Numbered from the stretch's first letter, positions 27,267-36,039 are shown. The stretch is 64,000 nucleotides of DNA from Qipengyuania xiamenensis (GCF_019711495.1 NZ_JAIGNM010000002.1:558001-622000); one strand, 5' to 3'. The notes: generated from the sequence alone by a model not told the origin. Program-made: numbers and translations.

Positions 27267-28004
27267 ATGCCGCTGCTCATAGCCGCCTTCTTCATCACGG
27301 CATTGCTCTATGCGAGCGTCGGCTTCGGCGGAGGCTCGACCTATAACGCGCTGCTTGCGCTGGCAGGCGTCGATTACCGCATCCTCCCGCTGATCGCGCT
27401 GAGCTGCAACATCATTGTGGTCGCAGGAAGCACGCTGCGTTTCGCTCGCGCGAAGGTCACCCCATGGCGCGGGGCCGTCACGCTGACCGCGCTGGCCGCC
27501 CCTGCGGCGCTTCTCGGAGGCCTAACACCGATAGGCGAGGGGGCGTTCCTGACCCTGCTCGGCGCATGCCTTGCCCTTACGGCGGTCACCATGCTCCTGC
27601 CGATTGCACAGCACGAAGGAGAGCCGCACCGCTGGGCGCGCGCAATTCCATTCCTCGCTGCTCCGCTAGGCTATCTGGCCGGACTGGTCGGCATCGGTGG
27701 CGGCATCTTTCTCGCACCGATCCTGCACCTTGCCCGCTGGGACAATCCACGCGCCATCGCGGCGACTGCGAGCTTCTTCATCCTGGTGAATTCCGCCTTC
27801 GGCATAGCCGGACAAATCCTGAAAGGCGGGGAGGGGCGGCTGCTCGCCGCAATCGACGCTGGCCTGCCGTTGCTGGTGGCCGTCGCAATCGGCGGACAGA
27901 TCGGAAGCCTGCTGGCGCTGAAATTCATGCCGCAGCGCTGGATACGCATGGGGACGGCAGCTCTCACCGCATGGGTGGGGCTGAGGTTGCTGCTTGCGAT
28001 GTAG
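27267..28004 (+). CDS. TSUP family permease (TauE/SafE-like)
   Basis: 245 aa with about eight membrane helices in two related halves, each with a Gly-rich signature: FITALLYASVGFGGGSTYNALLALAGV in the first half and LAGLVGIGGGIFLAPILHLA in the second. The family exports or imports sulfur-containing anions such as sulfite, sulfoacetate or taurine derivatives. Substrate cannot be read from the sequence. It is divergent from the GNAT gene. Confidence 0.88.
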   Translation: MPLLIAAFFITALLYASVGFGGGSTYNALLALAGVDYRILPLIALSCNIIVVAGSTLRFARAKVTPWRGAVTLTALAAPAALLGGLTPIGEGAFLTLLGACLALTAVTMLLPIAQHEGEPHRWARAIPFLAAPLGYLAGLVGIGGGIFLAPILHLARWDNPRAIAATASFFILVNSAFGIAGQILKGGEGRLLAAIDAGLPLLVAVAIGGQIGSLLALKFMPQRWIRMGTAALTAWVGLRLLLAM

Positions 28005-28213
28005 GAAGGAAATCGGCCCTGTCCGACCTTCCCAAAGCGGAGGCGCCGGTTTTCCGTCCTAAAGGCGGGCGATCCGACATTTCATAACTCGCGATCGCAA
28101 TCACGCCGACTTAGTAAGGGCAGCTTTGGCGGCGCGAGATATGAAAACCTGACAGTCCGCAATCGGCTACTTAGCTGTCACCCATCCCTGAACCACATGC
28201 TCTGTGCTTTCTT

Positions 28214-29578
28214 TCACTCAGGCGATCCACCCACAGCTTGGTAAAGTCCGATCAATGTAGTTAGCTCATCGGCTTTCACCTGAATCAGCGCCAGTTCCAC
28301 GCCAAGCAGGGCGCGCTGTGCATCGACCTGCTCGATATAGGGTGAATAGCCGGCGCGGTAGCGGTTGCGCGCATGGCGAAGAGCATTGGCCACCGTCGCC
28401 TGCTGGGCCACCAGCGCGGCCTCCTGGTCGTTCAGATTGGCCAGCACCGCCATGCGGTCTTCTACCTCGCGGAAGGCGTTCAGGACGGTCGAGCGGTAGG
28501 CCCAGGCCGCCTGGTCGCGCTGCGCCGTGGCTCCGTCGAGCTGCGCCTGCAGCTTGCCGCCCTGGAAGATGGGGGCAAGGATGCTGCCGCCCAGCGACCA
28601 GACGCCGACGGGATCGGCGAGGAGGTCGGAGATGACCAGTCCGGCCGTGGCGCCGAGGTCGATCGAGGGCATGAAGTCGGCGCGGGCCATGCGCATCTTC
28701 GCATCTGCCGCGGCGATGCGATATTCCGCTGCTGCAACATCCGGGCGGCGTCGCAGCAGGTCGGAGGGCAGGGTCGCGGGCGCGGGCGGGCGGCGCAGGT
28801 CCTCCAGCGTCCCGCCCCGTACGATCGCACCGGGCAGTTCGCCGGTCAGGACCGAGAGGGCGTTTTCCTGTCGCGCGATCTGCGCCTTCAGTTGCGGGAC
28901 GAGCTGCGCGGTGGCCTGGTACTCGGCCTCGGCCTGCCGCAGGGGAAGCTGCGAAGTGTAGCCGACCTCGGCCCGGTCGCGGGCGAACTTCACCGCTTCC
29001 TGCCGCGTAATCAGCGTTTCCTCCAGCACCGAGAGCCGCCGGTCGAGCGCCAGCAGGGTGATGTAGCCGGTGGCGGTCGCCGCGCTGACCGACAGCCGCG
29101 CCGCCTCTGCCCCTGCAGCGCTGGCAGCCACACCCGCCTCCGCGGCATCGATGCGGGCGGCGTTCTTGCCGAACAGATCGACTTCGTAAGAGGCGCGGAA
29201 TGCAGGCTGCGCAGCCACTGAGGTCTGTGCCTGTCCGAAGGGGGTAACCTCGCGCCGGGCGCCGCCCTCTACGCCCGCTCCGAGCGAAGGCAGGAGGTAG
29301 CCGCGCGAGCCCCGTTCGGTCGCGCGCGCCTCTTCGACGCGGGCGGCGGCGACCTGCACGTCCGCATTGTTGGCCCGTGCCTGTTCGACGAGGTGCGACA
29401 GTTGCGGATCACCGAATGCGTCCCACCAGTCGCGTTCGATGGGAGCGGTCACTTCGAGGCTGGTCCGCCATTCTGTTGGCGGGGTCACGGCGGTGCCGGG
29501 AGGCGCCTCCTGCAGCGTGGGCGCGCAGGCGGAGAGGGCGAGGGCGCTAGTGGCCAGGAGGGCGATTGGACGACGCAT
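28214..29578 (-). CDS. Outer-membrane efflux channel lipoprotein (OprM/NodT family)
   Basis: 454 aa TolC-like channel. A lipoprotein signal (MRRPIALLATSALALSAC, lipid-modified Cys18) is followed by two OEP repeats. Conserved pieces include IERDWWDAFGDPQLSHLVEQARANNADVQVAAARVEEARA, PSLGAGV and RRRPDVAAAEYRIAAADAKMRMARADFMPSI. ATG 29578 is chosen because GGAGG precedes it; an in-frame TTG at 29587 is rejected. It is the last gene of the tetR-emrB-emrA-oprM operon and forms the exit duct of the pump. Confidence 0.93.
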   Translation of the reverse strand: MRRPIALLATSALALSACAPTLQEAPPGTAVTPPTEWRTSLEVTAPIERDWWDAFGDPQLSHLVEQARANNADVQVAAARVEEARATERGSRGYLLPSLGAGVEGGARREVTPFGQAQTSVAAQPAFRASYEVDLFGKNAARIDAAEAGVAASAAGAEAARLSVSAATATGYITLLALDRRLSVLEETLITRQEAVKFARDRAEVGYTSQLPLRQAEAEYQATAQLVPQLKAQIARQENALSVLTGELPGAIVRGGTLEDLRRPPAPATLPSDLLRRRPDVAAAEYRIAAADAKMRMARADFMPSIDLGATAGLVISDLLADPVGVWSLGGSILAPIFQGGKLQAQLDGATAQRDQAAWAYRSTVLNAFREVEDRMAVLANLNDQEAALVAQQATVANALRHARNRYRAGYSPYIEQVDAQRALLGVELALIQVKADELTTLIGLYQAVGGSPE

Positions 29579-29583
29579 CACGA

Positions 29584-30693
29584 TCAATCCTCCGTATGGA
29601 CGGTGGCGATAACCGACATGCCCGGGCCGAGCCGCCTTGCCGCTTCCTGTCCCTTGTCGAGCACGATGCGCACGGCGATGCGCTGCGGAACCTTCACGAA
29701 ATTGCCTGCACCCGTGTCGGGCTTCACGAGGCTGAATTCGCTGCTGGCCGCAGGTGCAATGCTCTGTACACGGCCGGTGAGTTCAACGCCGCCGAGCGCG
29801 TCGATTTCGAGCGTGGCACGCTGGCCGACCGCCATCTTCGCGGTTTGCGTTTCCTTGAAGTTGGCGACCACCCACAAATCGTCGGGCACGATATACATGA
29901 GCTGGGTCCCGGCAGTGACCAGCTGGCCGACGCGTGCGCTGACTTCGCTCAGGCGTCCGGCCCGCGGCGCGCGGATTCCGGTGCGCGACAGTTCGAACTC
30001 GGCAAGGCCTTTCGAAGCCTCTGCTCCGGCGACCTGCGCTTCGAGTGCGCCCCGGCCGACGGTGACCGAGCGCACGTTCTCCGCCGCAATGGCGCGCTGC
30101 GCCTGCGCCTGCCTCACGCCCGCCTGCGCCTGCTGCAGCGCTGCGCGGGCCTGGTCGCGTTCGCGCAGCGAAACCGAGCCTTCGCCAACCAGTTCGGCGA
30201 TGCGGTTCATGTCGGCCTGCGCTTTCTGCAACCCGGCGCGGGCCGCAGCGACGGCGGCATCCTGCGCTTCCAGCTGCGCCTGTGCCGAGCGCAGGCTTTG
30301 CGCGCTGTTGGCCAGCGTCGCCTGCTGCGCTGCCGTGTTGGCCGCGCCCTGCTGGAGCTTTTGCTGGTAGGGTGCATCGTCGATCCGGGCGAGCAGTTCG
30401 CCTTTCTTGACGCGCTGGAAGTCCACCACCGGCACCTCGACGAGGTAGCCTGCAACCTGCGGGCTGACGACCGTGGTACGCCCGCGGACATTGGCGTTGT
30501 TGGTCGTCTCGTCGCCTCCGGCGAAGGGCGGGAGGTCCCATGCAAACAGCGCCACGAGCACGCCGAGGAGGATCGCCCCGACCGCCACCACGATCCGGCG
30601 GCGCGAGGGATTGGGCGACCACCCTTTCTCCTGCTCGGGAGCGGGCACCTCTTCGGTCATGGTTTCGGTTTCGGAAGGGTTCGGGTCGGTCAT
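29584..30693 (-). CDS. emrA: HlyD/EmrA family periplasmic adaptor
   Basis: 369 aa membrane-fusion protein. One N-terminal helix (IVVAVGAILLGVLVALFAW, about 34-52) is followed by the barrel-sandwich half-motif VVSPQVAGYLVEVPVVDFQRVKKGELLARID, a long alpha hairpin rich in Ala and Gln (residues about 115-225) and the second half-motif TGIRAPRAGRLSEVSARVGQLVTAGTQLMYIVP. It links the EmrB-type transporter to the outer-membrane channel. ATG 30693 overlaps the upstream stop as ATGA. Much longer in-frame versions upstream overlap emrB and are spurious. Confidence 0.93.
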   Translation of the reverse strand: MTDPNPSETETMTEEVPAPEQEKGWSPNPSRRRIVVAVGAILLGVLVALFAWDLPPFAGGDETTNNANVRGRTTVVSPQVAGYLVEVPVVDFQRVKKGELLARIDDAPYQQKLQQGAANTAAQQATLANSAQSLRSAQAQLEAQDAAVAAARAGLQKAQADMNRIAELVGEGSVSLRERDQARAALQQAQAGVRQAQAQRAIAAENVRSVTVGRGALEAQVAGAEASKGLAEFELSRTGIRAPRAGRLSEVSARVGQLVTAGTQLMYIVPDDLWVVANFKETQTAKMAVGQRATLEIDALGGVELTGRVQSIAPAASSEFSLVKPDTGAGNFVKVPQRIAVRIVLDKGQEAARRLGPGMSVIATVHTED

Positions 30694-32375
30694 TGTCTGG
30701 TCCTTGCGAGCATGGCCTCCATGAAGGCCAGTTCCTTGGCGAGCGGGTTGCGCCCGCGGATCTTGTTGATGAGCCACGGCACGAAGACGACGGCGAAAGT
30801 CACCGCCGAGAGCGTGCCGATGAGGAAGAAAACATCGTTGAAGGCGAGCACGGCGGCCTCTCGGCCGACTTCCTGCGAGATGCTCGCGGCGGCGGCCTGC
30901 TGCTGAAGCGAGGGGTCGCCCTGAAGCGGAGCGGCGCGCTGTGCAGCATTGCCGAGAGCCTGGCCCAGTTGCTGGTTTGCAAGAGTGAGCGTGGTTCCGG
31001 CGTCGATGAGATGCATCTTGAGGCGCACGGTATGGAAGGCGGACAGCAGCGAGATGCCCGCCAGGCCGCCGATCGATTGCGAGAGCGAGAATATCGCGAT
31101 GAAGCTGATGACATAGCTCTGGCCCGCCGCGAGCGCGCGCAGCATACCCTCCATCATGATCGGCCCCATGGCGAAGACCGCCGCAAAAGCAATCGCGGCC
31201 TGCGTGAGGTAGAGATCCTGCGGCCGTGTCATCACCCCGGTGCGCGTATCGGCGAAAGCGGCGATGCAGATGACGAGGATCGCGAAGAGCACGGGCCGGG
31301 TGAGGTCCTTGGGGTCGAGCCGCACCACCGACAGCGCCATGCCGCCGAAGGTCGCTCCGGCAAGCACCCAGAAATAGCCGGTCAGCTGCTCGTTTCCGTA
31401 ACCCAGCGCGGCGAACATCCCGCTCGCCCCGAAGCCCTGCTCGGCAACGAGGATGCGCACCGTCGCCCCGATCAGCGCGAGCGCGAGGATCGAGCGGCTC
31501 GACAGCCAGCTGAGGTCGAGCATGGGGCTCTTGCGGTTGGCCTCGATCAGGAAACACCCGCCCAGCGCGAGGATGCTGGTGGCCAGCGCGAAACCGAGCC
31601 ATGGCGTGTCCCACCACTGGATACGGCCCTGGATCAGGAAGGCGCACAGCGCGGCGACCCCGACGATGAACAGGGCGATGCTCGGGATATCGAGTTTCTC
31701 GAAGGTCTGCTTGCGGATACCCGGCGGCAGGCGCAGCCAGTAGACCATACCAAGACCCAGCAGCGACAGCGCGAACTGGAACTGGAAGATATGGCTGATG
31801 TCGCCATCGACCAGCAGCGCCGGCGACAGCGCACGGGTCAGCGGGAAGGCGACCTGCGTGAGGCCGAGCGAGATGACCAGTCCGCCAACACGCATGGCCG
31901 CGGGCAGCCCCTGCATGAGGTAATAGATCGCGAGCGCGGAGAGGCCGCTGGCGGTGATGCCCGCAACCGCGCGCGCGGCGAGTTCGGGGTAGTAGCCGGG
32001 ACCGATCATCTGCACGAAATTGGCCGCGACCAGTCCCGCCATGGCCCCGCGCACGAAGGGCTGGATGCCGAATTCCTGCCGCACGCGGAACAGCAGCATG
32101 CTCATGGTGGCATAGGTCGAATAGAAGGCCACCGTCAGCCAGCCTGTCTCGACCGGGGTCAGCGCGAATTCGGCCTGGAGCGCGGGGGCATTGGCGAGCA
32201 GGAAACCGTTTTGCGCGCCGCCCACCAGGGCCATGAAGATACCGATGGCGAGATAGGCCGCGCGGCGCGCGGGAGGATGGTCGGGATTGGCCGGAGAGCC
32301 GGGGAGGATCGGCATCTCGTGCGGCTTGAAGCGGTAGCCGTCCACAGTGTCGATGAGGGTCTCGCGGTCGGTCAC
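30690..32375 (-). CDS. emrB: DHA2-family (EmrB-type) drug:H+ antiporter
   Basis: 561 aa MFS protein with about 14 membrane helices. The family region FALTPVETGWLTVAFYSTYATMSMLLFRVRQEFGIQPFVRGAM is motif A-like, with the acidic and basic residues in usual places. EmrB exchanges protons for hydrophobic drugs and, with EmrA and a TolC-like channel, exports them out of the cell. Its start overlaps the TetR gene stop by 4 nt (ATGA) and its end overlaps emrA similarly. Confidence 0.92.
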   Translation of the reverse strand: MTDRETLIDTVDGYRFKPHEMPILPGSPANPDHPPARRAAYLAIGIFMALVGGAQNGFLLANAPALQAEFALTPVETGWLTVAFYSTYATMSMLLFRVRQEFGIQPFVRGAMAGLVAANFVQMIGPGYYPELAARAVAGITASGLSALAIYYLMQGLPAAMRVGGLVISLGLTQVAFPLTRALSPALLVDGDISHIFQFQFALSLLGLGMVYWLRLPPGIRKQTFEKLDIPSIALFIVGVAALCAFLIQGRIQWWDTPWLGFALATSILALGGCFLIEANRKSPMLDLSWLSSRSILALALIGATVRILVAEQGFGASGMFAALGYGNEQLTGYFWVLAGATFGGMALSVVRLDPKDLTRPVLFAILVICIAAFADTRTGVMTRPQDLYLTQAAIAFAAVFAMGPIMMEGMLRALAAGQSYVISFIAIFSLSQSIGGLAGISLLSAFHTVRLKMHLIDAGTTLTLANQQLGQALGNAAQRAAPLQGDPSLQQQAAAASISQEVGREAAVLAFNDVFFLIGTLSAVTFAVVFVPWLINKIRGRNPLAKELAFMEAMLARTRQ

Positions 32376-33001
32376 GGCATCAGCGCTCCCTCGACGAGGA
32401 CCTCTTCGAGCGCGGCTGCAAATTGCGCATCGTCTTCCATGCCGCCGACAAGCTTGCCGAGGCGTTCGCGCCGGGCGACGGTGCTGGCGGCGGAATAGAT
32501 GAAATTCGCCACCCGGAACTCGAGGTGCGCCGGGGCGTCACCCCGCTCGCGTGCAGCAGCCTGCGCCAAATCGATGAAATGGCGGTGCAACGGCAGCGAG
32601 AGCGTTTCGAGCAGCCATTGCGAGCGGTCGCTATCGATGGTGATATCGCGCAGCAGCAGGCGGGGAACCTCGGGGCGATCGAGGAGGTAGGCGAGGAAGG
32701 CGCGGGCCGAATGGTCGAGCCGATGCTGCGCGCTTGCCTCTTCGCTCTCGCCGGGAGCCCGTTCGAGCGCCTCGCGCAGGTCTGAACCGGCCTGCGAGAC
32801 GATATCCTTCCACAAGCCCTGCTTGCCGCCGAAGCGGTAGGAAATGAGCGCGACGTCGACTTCGGCATCGCCGGCGATCTCGCGCAGCGATGTGGCTTCG
32901 AAACCCTGTGCGGCAAAGCGCTTCAGCGCGGCGCGCGAAATCGCCGCACTGGTGTCGGTATCGGTATCTTTCGGGCGTCCTCGCCCGCGTCGCTCAGCCA
33001 T
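32372..33001 (-). CDS. TetR family regulator of the efflux operon
   Basis: 209 aa. Basic N-terminus (MAERRGRGRPKD) then helix-turn-helix FEATSLREIAGDAEVDVALISYRFGGKQGLW (about residues 35-68), with IA...V....ISYRFG in place of the common YYHF. The C-terminal domain has the CerR/YbiH-like pattern HRLDHSARAFLAYLLDRPEVPRLLLRDI. It is the first gene of the efflux operon, with AAGGAG before its ATG, and probably represses the whole unit through the palindrome upstream. Confidence 0.9.
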   Translation of the reverse strand: MAERRGRGRPKDTDTDTSAAISRAALKRFAAQGFEATSLREIAGDAEVDVALISYRFGGKQGLWKDIVSQAGSDLREALERAPGESEEASAQHRLDHSARAFLAYLLDRPEVPRLLLRDITIDSDRSQWLLETLSLPLHRHFIDLAQAAARERGDAPAHLEFRVANFIYSAASTVARRERLGKLVGGMEDDAQFAAALEEVLVEGALMP

Positions 33002-33023
33002 TCACCGCTCCTTGTGCGCTGCA

Positions 33024-33065
33024 ACATAAGGCCCGGTGTTTCATTATTCAATGGCTGTTGAATAA
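33024..33065 (-). promoter_or_regulatory. Promoter and palindromic operator of the efflux operon
   Basis: On the minus strand, TTGAAT (33051-33046) and TTATGT (33029-33024) form -35 and -10 boxes with 16 nt between. Overlapping the -35 box is a perfect palindrome TTATTCAA-N6-TTGAATAA (33044-33051 and 33058-33065), the size and symmetry of a TetR operator. A bound repressor would block the promoter. Confidence 0.7.
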
Positions 33066-33251
33066 ATCGACATGGGCCGGCTGCCAACCGCGCGGAGCGA
33101 CCCGTCATCGATGGATAAGCCCCGTCCCGCGAACGGTTCCACCGGATAGGGAAAATTGCATTTCGAAACCGAACTGCTGCTGGCGTGTTCTCATCACGAA
33201 GCCCGGTCGGATTGCGACGGGCGCTATTCTCTCGATAAAAGGACTACGCAC

Positions 33252-33938
33252 ATGAAAATCCTCATGGTTCTCACCAGTCACGACGAACTGGGCGATACCG
33301 GCAAGAAAACCGGGTTCTGGCTCGAGGAATTTGCGGCGCCCTATTATGTGCTCAAGGATGCCGGCCACGAGATCACGTTGGCGAGCCCGGCCGGCGGGCA
33401 GCCCCCGCTCGATCCCAAGTCCGACGAACCCGATGCGCAGACCGATGCGACCAGGCGGTTCAAGGACGACGAGGAAGCGCAGGCGCATCTCGCTTCGACC
33501 GTCAAGCTGGCCGATGTCGATGCCAAAGGGTTCGACGGGGTGTTCTATCCGGGCGGCCACGGCCCGCTGTGGGACCTGGCCGAGAGCGCGGAATCCAAGG
33601 CGGCCATCGAGGGTGCGCTCTCGGCGGGCAAGCCGGTGGCGCTCGTCTGCCATGCGCCTGCCGTGCTCAAGAATGTGACCTCGCCGGAGGGCGAGCCGAT
33701 CGTCAAGGGCCGCAAGGTCACCGGCTTCACGAACGAGGAAGAAGAAGCGGTCGGCCTGACCGACGTGGTGCCCTTCCTGCTCGAGGACGTGCTGAAGCAG
33801 CAGGGCGGCGATTTTTCCGAAGGCGGCGTATTCGAACCCTATGTCGTGCAGGATGGCCTGCTGATCACCGGCCAGAACCCGCCGTCGAGCGAGCCTGCTG
33901 CCGAAAAGCTTCTGGAAGCCTTGGCCAAGGCCGGTTGA
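33252..33938 (+). CDS. DJ-1/PfpI family (Hsp31-like) type 1 glutamine amidotransferase-domain protein
   Basis: 228 aa. The nucleophile-elbow cysteine is Cys133 in VALVCHAPAVLK, followed by His134, and the conserved acidic residue lies in FWLEEF (Glu25/26). FYPGGHGPLWDL and GRKVTGFTNEEEEAVG are typical of the Hsp31/glyoxalase III branch, which converts methylglyoxal to lactate or deglycates proteins. ATG 33252 gives the standard N-terminus MKILMVLTSH. It converges on a LysR gene. Confidence 0.9.
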   Translation: MKILMVLTSHDELGDTGKKTGFWLEEFAAPYYVLKDAGHEITLASPAGGQPPLDPKSDEPDAQTDATRRFKDDEEAQAHLASTVKLADVDAKGFDGVFYPGGHGPLWDLAESAESKAAIEGALSAGKPVALVCHAPAVLKNVTSPEGEPIVKGRKVTGFTNEEEEAVGLTDVVPFLLEDVLKQQGGDFSEGGVFEPYVVQDGLLITGQNPPSSEPAAEKLLEALAKAG

Positions 33939-33943
33939 TCCTG

Positions 33944-33974
33944 GCTGGTAGGCGCGTCAGTCGAGCCTGCCAGC
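33944..33974. terminator. Hairpin between the DJ-1/PfpI and LysR genes
   Basis: GCTGGTAGGC (33944-33953) pairs with GCCTGCCAGC (33965-33974) with a single G-T wobble. The loop holds the stop codon of the minus-strand LysR gene (33957-33959). TTCTTCC follows on the plus strand. Confidence 0.6.
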
Positions 33975-34853
33975 TTCTTCCCGCACGATACGGGCCAGCT
34001 TTTCGGCCCGCTTCGAGCGCGTCTTGCCCTTGAGCCAGATCAGGCGCAGTTCGAGCAGCGTCGGCTGGGCGAGGGGGGCTCTCGACAGCTTGTCTCGGTC
34101 CGGAAACGCAAGGATCCCACTGCGTGGCAGGATTGTGTAGCCGAGCCCGCCTGCGACCGGCGCTGGTATCTGCCCGATCTGGTTCACCGAGCTGCGAATA
34201 CGCAGTTTCTCAGCACCGCGATATTCAGGCGCGAAATTCGCGCCGAGGACAAGATCCGCATAACGCGGTCCGTCGGGGTGGTGGATATACCCAAGGTCCT
34301 GGAGGTCGGAAAAGCTTAGCGTTCGTCCCTGCCACTCGCCCGGAAGGACGAGGTCGAGGGGCTCCCCGCCAAGCCTTTCCACCGCAAGGCGCGGATGGCT
34401 CAGCTCTCCTGATACAATGCCGAAATCGAAAGCGCCCGAAAGGACACCTTGGACGATGCTTTCCTCCGGTGCTGCATGGAGGGTGATCGAGAGGCCGGGC
34501 GCCTCCGCCATCCATTCCATCAATCGGGGATAGAGAAATGTGGCGAAGCTGCCCGAACAGGTCAGCGAGAGCTTGCCCGTGTCCGCATCCTCATCGTCGA
34601 GGCTGTCAAGGAACGCGCGTTCTTCACGCCAGCGCGATTGGGCCAAGGCGCGCGTCTTTTCACCCGCCTCGGTCAGGAGAAATCCGGGAGCCTCTCGTTC
34701 GACCAGCTTCGTGCCAAGCCGCTCTTCCAGCTTCGCAATATGCTGCGACATGCCCGGCTGGGTCATGTGAAGCCGTTCTGCAGCTCGCGTAAAGCTGCGC
34801 TCCTCGCAAAGGATGCGGAAGGATTCCATCCAACTGGAATTCAGCCCTGTCAT
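33957..34853 (-). CDS. LysR family transcriptional regulator
   Basis: 298 aa. N-terminal winged helix (SFRILCEERSFTRAAERLHMTQPGMSQHIAKLEERLGTKLVERE, about residues 11-54) followed by a co-inducer-binding domain (about 90-295). It is divergent from a VOC-family gene across a 91-nt spacer containing two inverted repeats, one over its own start codon. LysR proteins usually repress themselves and activate the divergent gene when a small molecule binds; the ligand here is not known. Confidence 0.92.
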   Translation of the reverse strand: MTGLNSSWMESFRILCEERSFTRAAERLHMTQPGMSQHIAKLEERLGTKLVEREAPGFLLTEAGEKTRALAQSRWREERAFLDSLDDEDADTGKLSLTCSGSFATFLYPRLMEWMAEAPGLSITLHAAPEESIVQGVLSGAFDFGIVSGELSHPRLAVERLGGEPLDLVLPGEWQGRTLSFSDLQDLGYIHHPDGPRYADLVLGANFAPEYRGAEKLRIRSSVNQIGQIPAPVAGGLGYTILPRSGILAFPDRDKLSRAPLAQPTLLELRLIWLKGKTRSKRAEKLARIVREEAGRLD

Positions 34854-34887
34854 AACACCATGTTATCATAGCTATCGAGAATGATAA
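34852..34887. promoter_or_regulatory. Two inverted repeats in the LysR/VOC divergent spacer
   Basis: ATAACA-CCA-TGTTAT is a perfect 15-bp palindrome at 34852-34866, overlapping the LysR start codon. TTATCAT-N11-ATGATAA forms a second perfect repeat at 34863-34887, sharing four bases with the first. The first fits the T-N11-A style of LysR recognition sites; together they would allow tetramer binding. Confidence 0.65.
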
Positions 34888-34944
34888 TTTCAAATTTTGT
34901 CGCGCTGCCACGATATCCGTCTTTTCCCAGAGAAAGGAAACGAC

Positions 34945-35442
34945 ATGAACGTATCGCCCAAGACCTTTTCGCATATCGGACTCTCCGTGCCGGATCTCGA
35001 GGCGGCGGTGAAATTCTACACCGAGGTCCTCGGTCTCTACACGATCATGGAGCCGACCGAAGTGTTCGAGGATGACAGCCCGATCGGCGTCATGTGCACC
35101 GACGTGTTTGGCTCGGATTGGAAGTCGCTGAAGATCGCCCACCTCGCCACGGCCGACCGTGTGGGTATCGAGATTTTCGAATTCCCCGAAAACTACGCGC
35201 CCGAAAACAATCTCGACCATCGTCGCCACGGCACTTTCCACTTCTGTGTGCAGGACCCCGACGTCGAAGGCCTGGTCGAAAAGATCGTCGCCGCGGGCGG
35301 CAAGCAACGCATGCCGGTCCGGGAATACTACCCTGGCGAGAAGCCTTATCGGATGTGCTATGTCGAAGACCCGTTCGGTATCGTCTTCGAGGTCTACAGC
35401 CACAGTTACGAGCTGACCTATTCCGAAGGTGCCTATTCGTGA
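34945..35442 (+). CDS. VOC family protein (glyoxalase/bleomycin resistance/dioxygenase fold)
   Basis: 165 aa with two beta-alpha-beta-beta-beta modules. Likely metal ligands are the His in FSHIGLSVPDLEAAVKFY, the Glu in GIEIFEF, the His in GTFHFCVQDPDVEGL and the Glu in IVFEVYSHSYE, matching the His/Glu/His/Glu arrangement of glyoxalase I-like enzymes. The substrate could be a glutathione adduct or another small molecule. ATG 34945 follows AGAAAGGAAA. It is divergent from, and probably controlled by, the LysR gene; a DJ-1/PfpI gene next to that one suggests an aldehyde-detoxification group. Confidence 0.86.
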   Translation: MNVSPKTFSHIGLSVPDLEAAVKFYTEVLGLYTIMEPTEVFEDDSPIGVMCTDVFGSDWKSLKIAHLATADRVGIEIFEFPENYAPENNLDHRRHGTFHFCVQDPDVEGLVEKIVAAGGKQRMPVREYYPGEKPYRMCYVEDPFGIVFEVYSHSYELTYSEGAYS

Positions 35443-35757
35443 TCGCGGAACCCGGCGGGACGGAAACGCGCGTTCCGCCGGGGTAAGCGCCCAAACCGGA
35501 GGCGAACCGGATCCTGCTAGAAGGGGCAGGCGAAACTGCTCACCAGATGTAAATCGGACAGGCCGCCAGGAATGGCCCTAGCAGAATGGCAGCTTCGCAA
35601 GCATTTGGTTTCTTTGAACAGATAGTCCCGTGCTGGCCAAGAGCGACCATTCGCTTGCCATCAGGCGAGGGATCAGGGCCCCAGTATTGAAATTCAACGA
35701 TAATTTGAGTGCCCATCTTTGTCGCCTATGGTCCACCACCTGTTTCGCGCTATGCCA
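35443..35757. other. Gene-poor stretch downstream of the VOC gene
   Basis: 315 nt without a convincing gene. A GC-rich inverted repeat CCCGGCGG/CCGCCGGG (35451-35458 with 35475-35482) just after the VOC stop could end transcription but lacks a T-run. Short open frames here on both strands have no ribosome-binding site or recognisable protein. Confidence 0.5.
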
Positions 35758-36039
35758 TCAGGCCTCCGGCGACCATCCGGCCGCTCGTGCTTCACGCTTA
35801 AGGGCACCACTTGAGATCGAGCGTGACGCGTTCGCTCCGTTGACTTCGATATCACGGGCCAGCGCGCTCCAGTCGCTTGCATAAAGCAGGAGTTCCTCGG
35901 TCGCAGAGCGAAACCCATCCTCGAAGATGACCAGCATGGCGCTGCGCAGGAACTGGCGGTTGTCGGGCCGTTCGGCACGCGCACGGTGCGGCGTGCTTCG
36001 TCCAAGGCGCTCCAAGGATGGGGCTTCGCTGACCAGCAT
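35758..36039 (-). CDS. Hypothetical protein, uncertain
   Basis: A possible 93-aa protein beginning MLVSEAPSLERLGRSTPH. Its middle (RQFLRSAMLVIFEDGFRSATEELLLYASDW) could fold as helices, and the third codon positions are G/C-rich as in real genes of this window. Only a weak ribosome-binding site (AGGGAT) precedes the ATG. I recognise no family. It is divergent from the molybdenum-hydroxylase operon with a 73-nt spacer, and could instead be chance. Confidence 0.4.
   Translation of the reverse strand: MLVSEAPSLERLGRSTPHRARAERPDNRQFLRSAMLVIFEDGFRSATEELLLYASDWSALARDIEVNGANASRSISSGALKREARAAGWSPEA

Noticed and set aside
29584..31647. A 687-codon frame that would fuse the EmrA adaptor to an upstream extension.
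   Set aside because: The upstream part overlaps emrB in another frame and has no family similarity; ATG 30693 gives a normal adaptor.
35451..35482. GC-rich inverted repeat after the VOC gene as a terminator.
   Set aside because: It has a long loop and no T-run, so it is not listed as a terminator.
35630..35884. Plus-strand frame of 84 codons in the gene-poor stretch.
   Set aside because: GTG start without ribosome-binding site, no recognisable protein, and it overlaps a slightly better minus-strand candidate.
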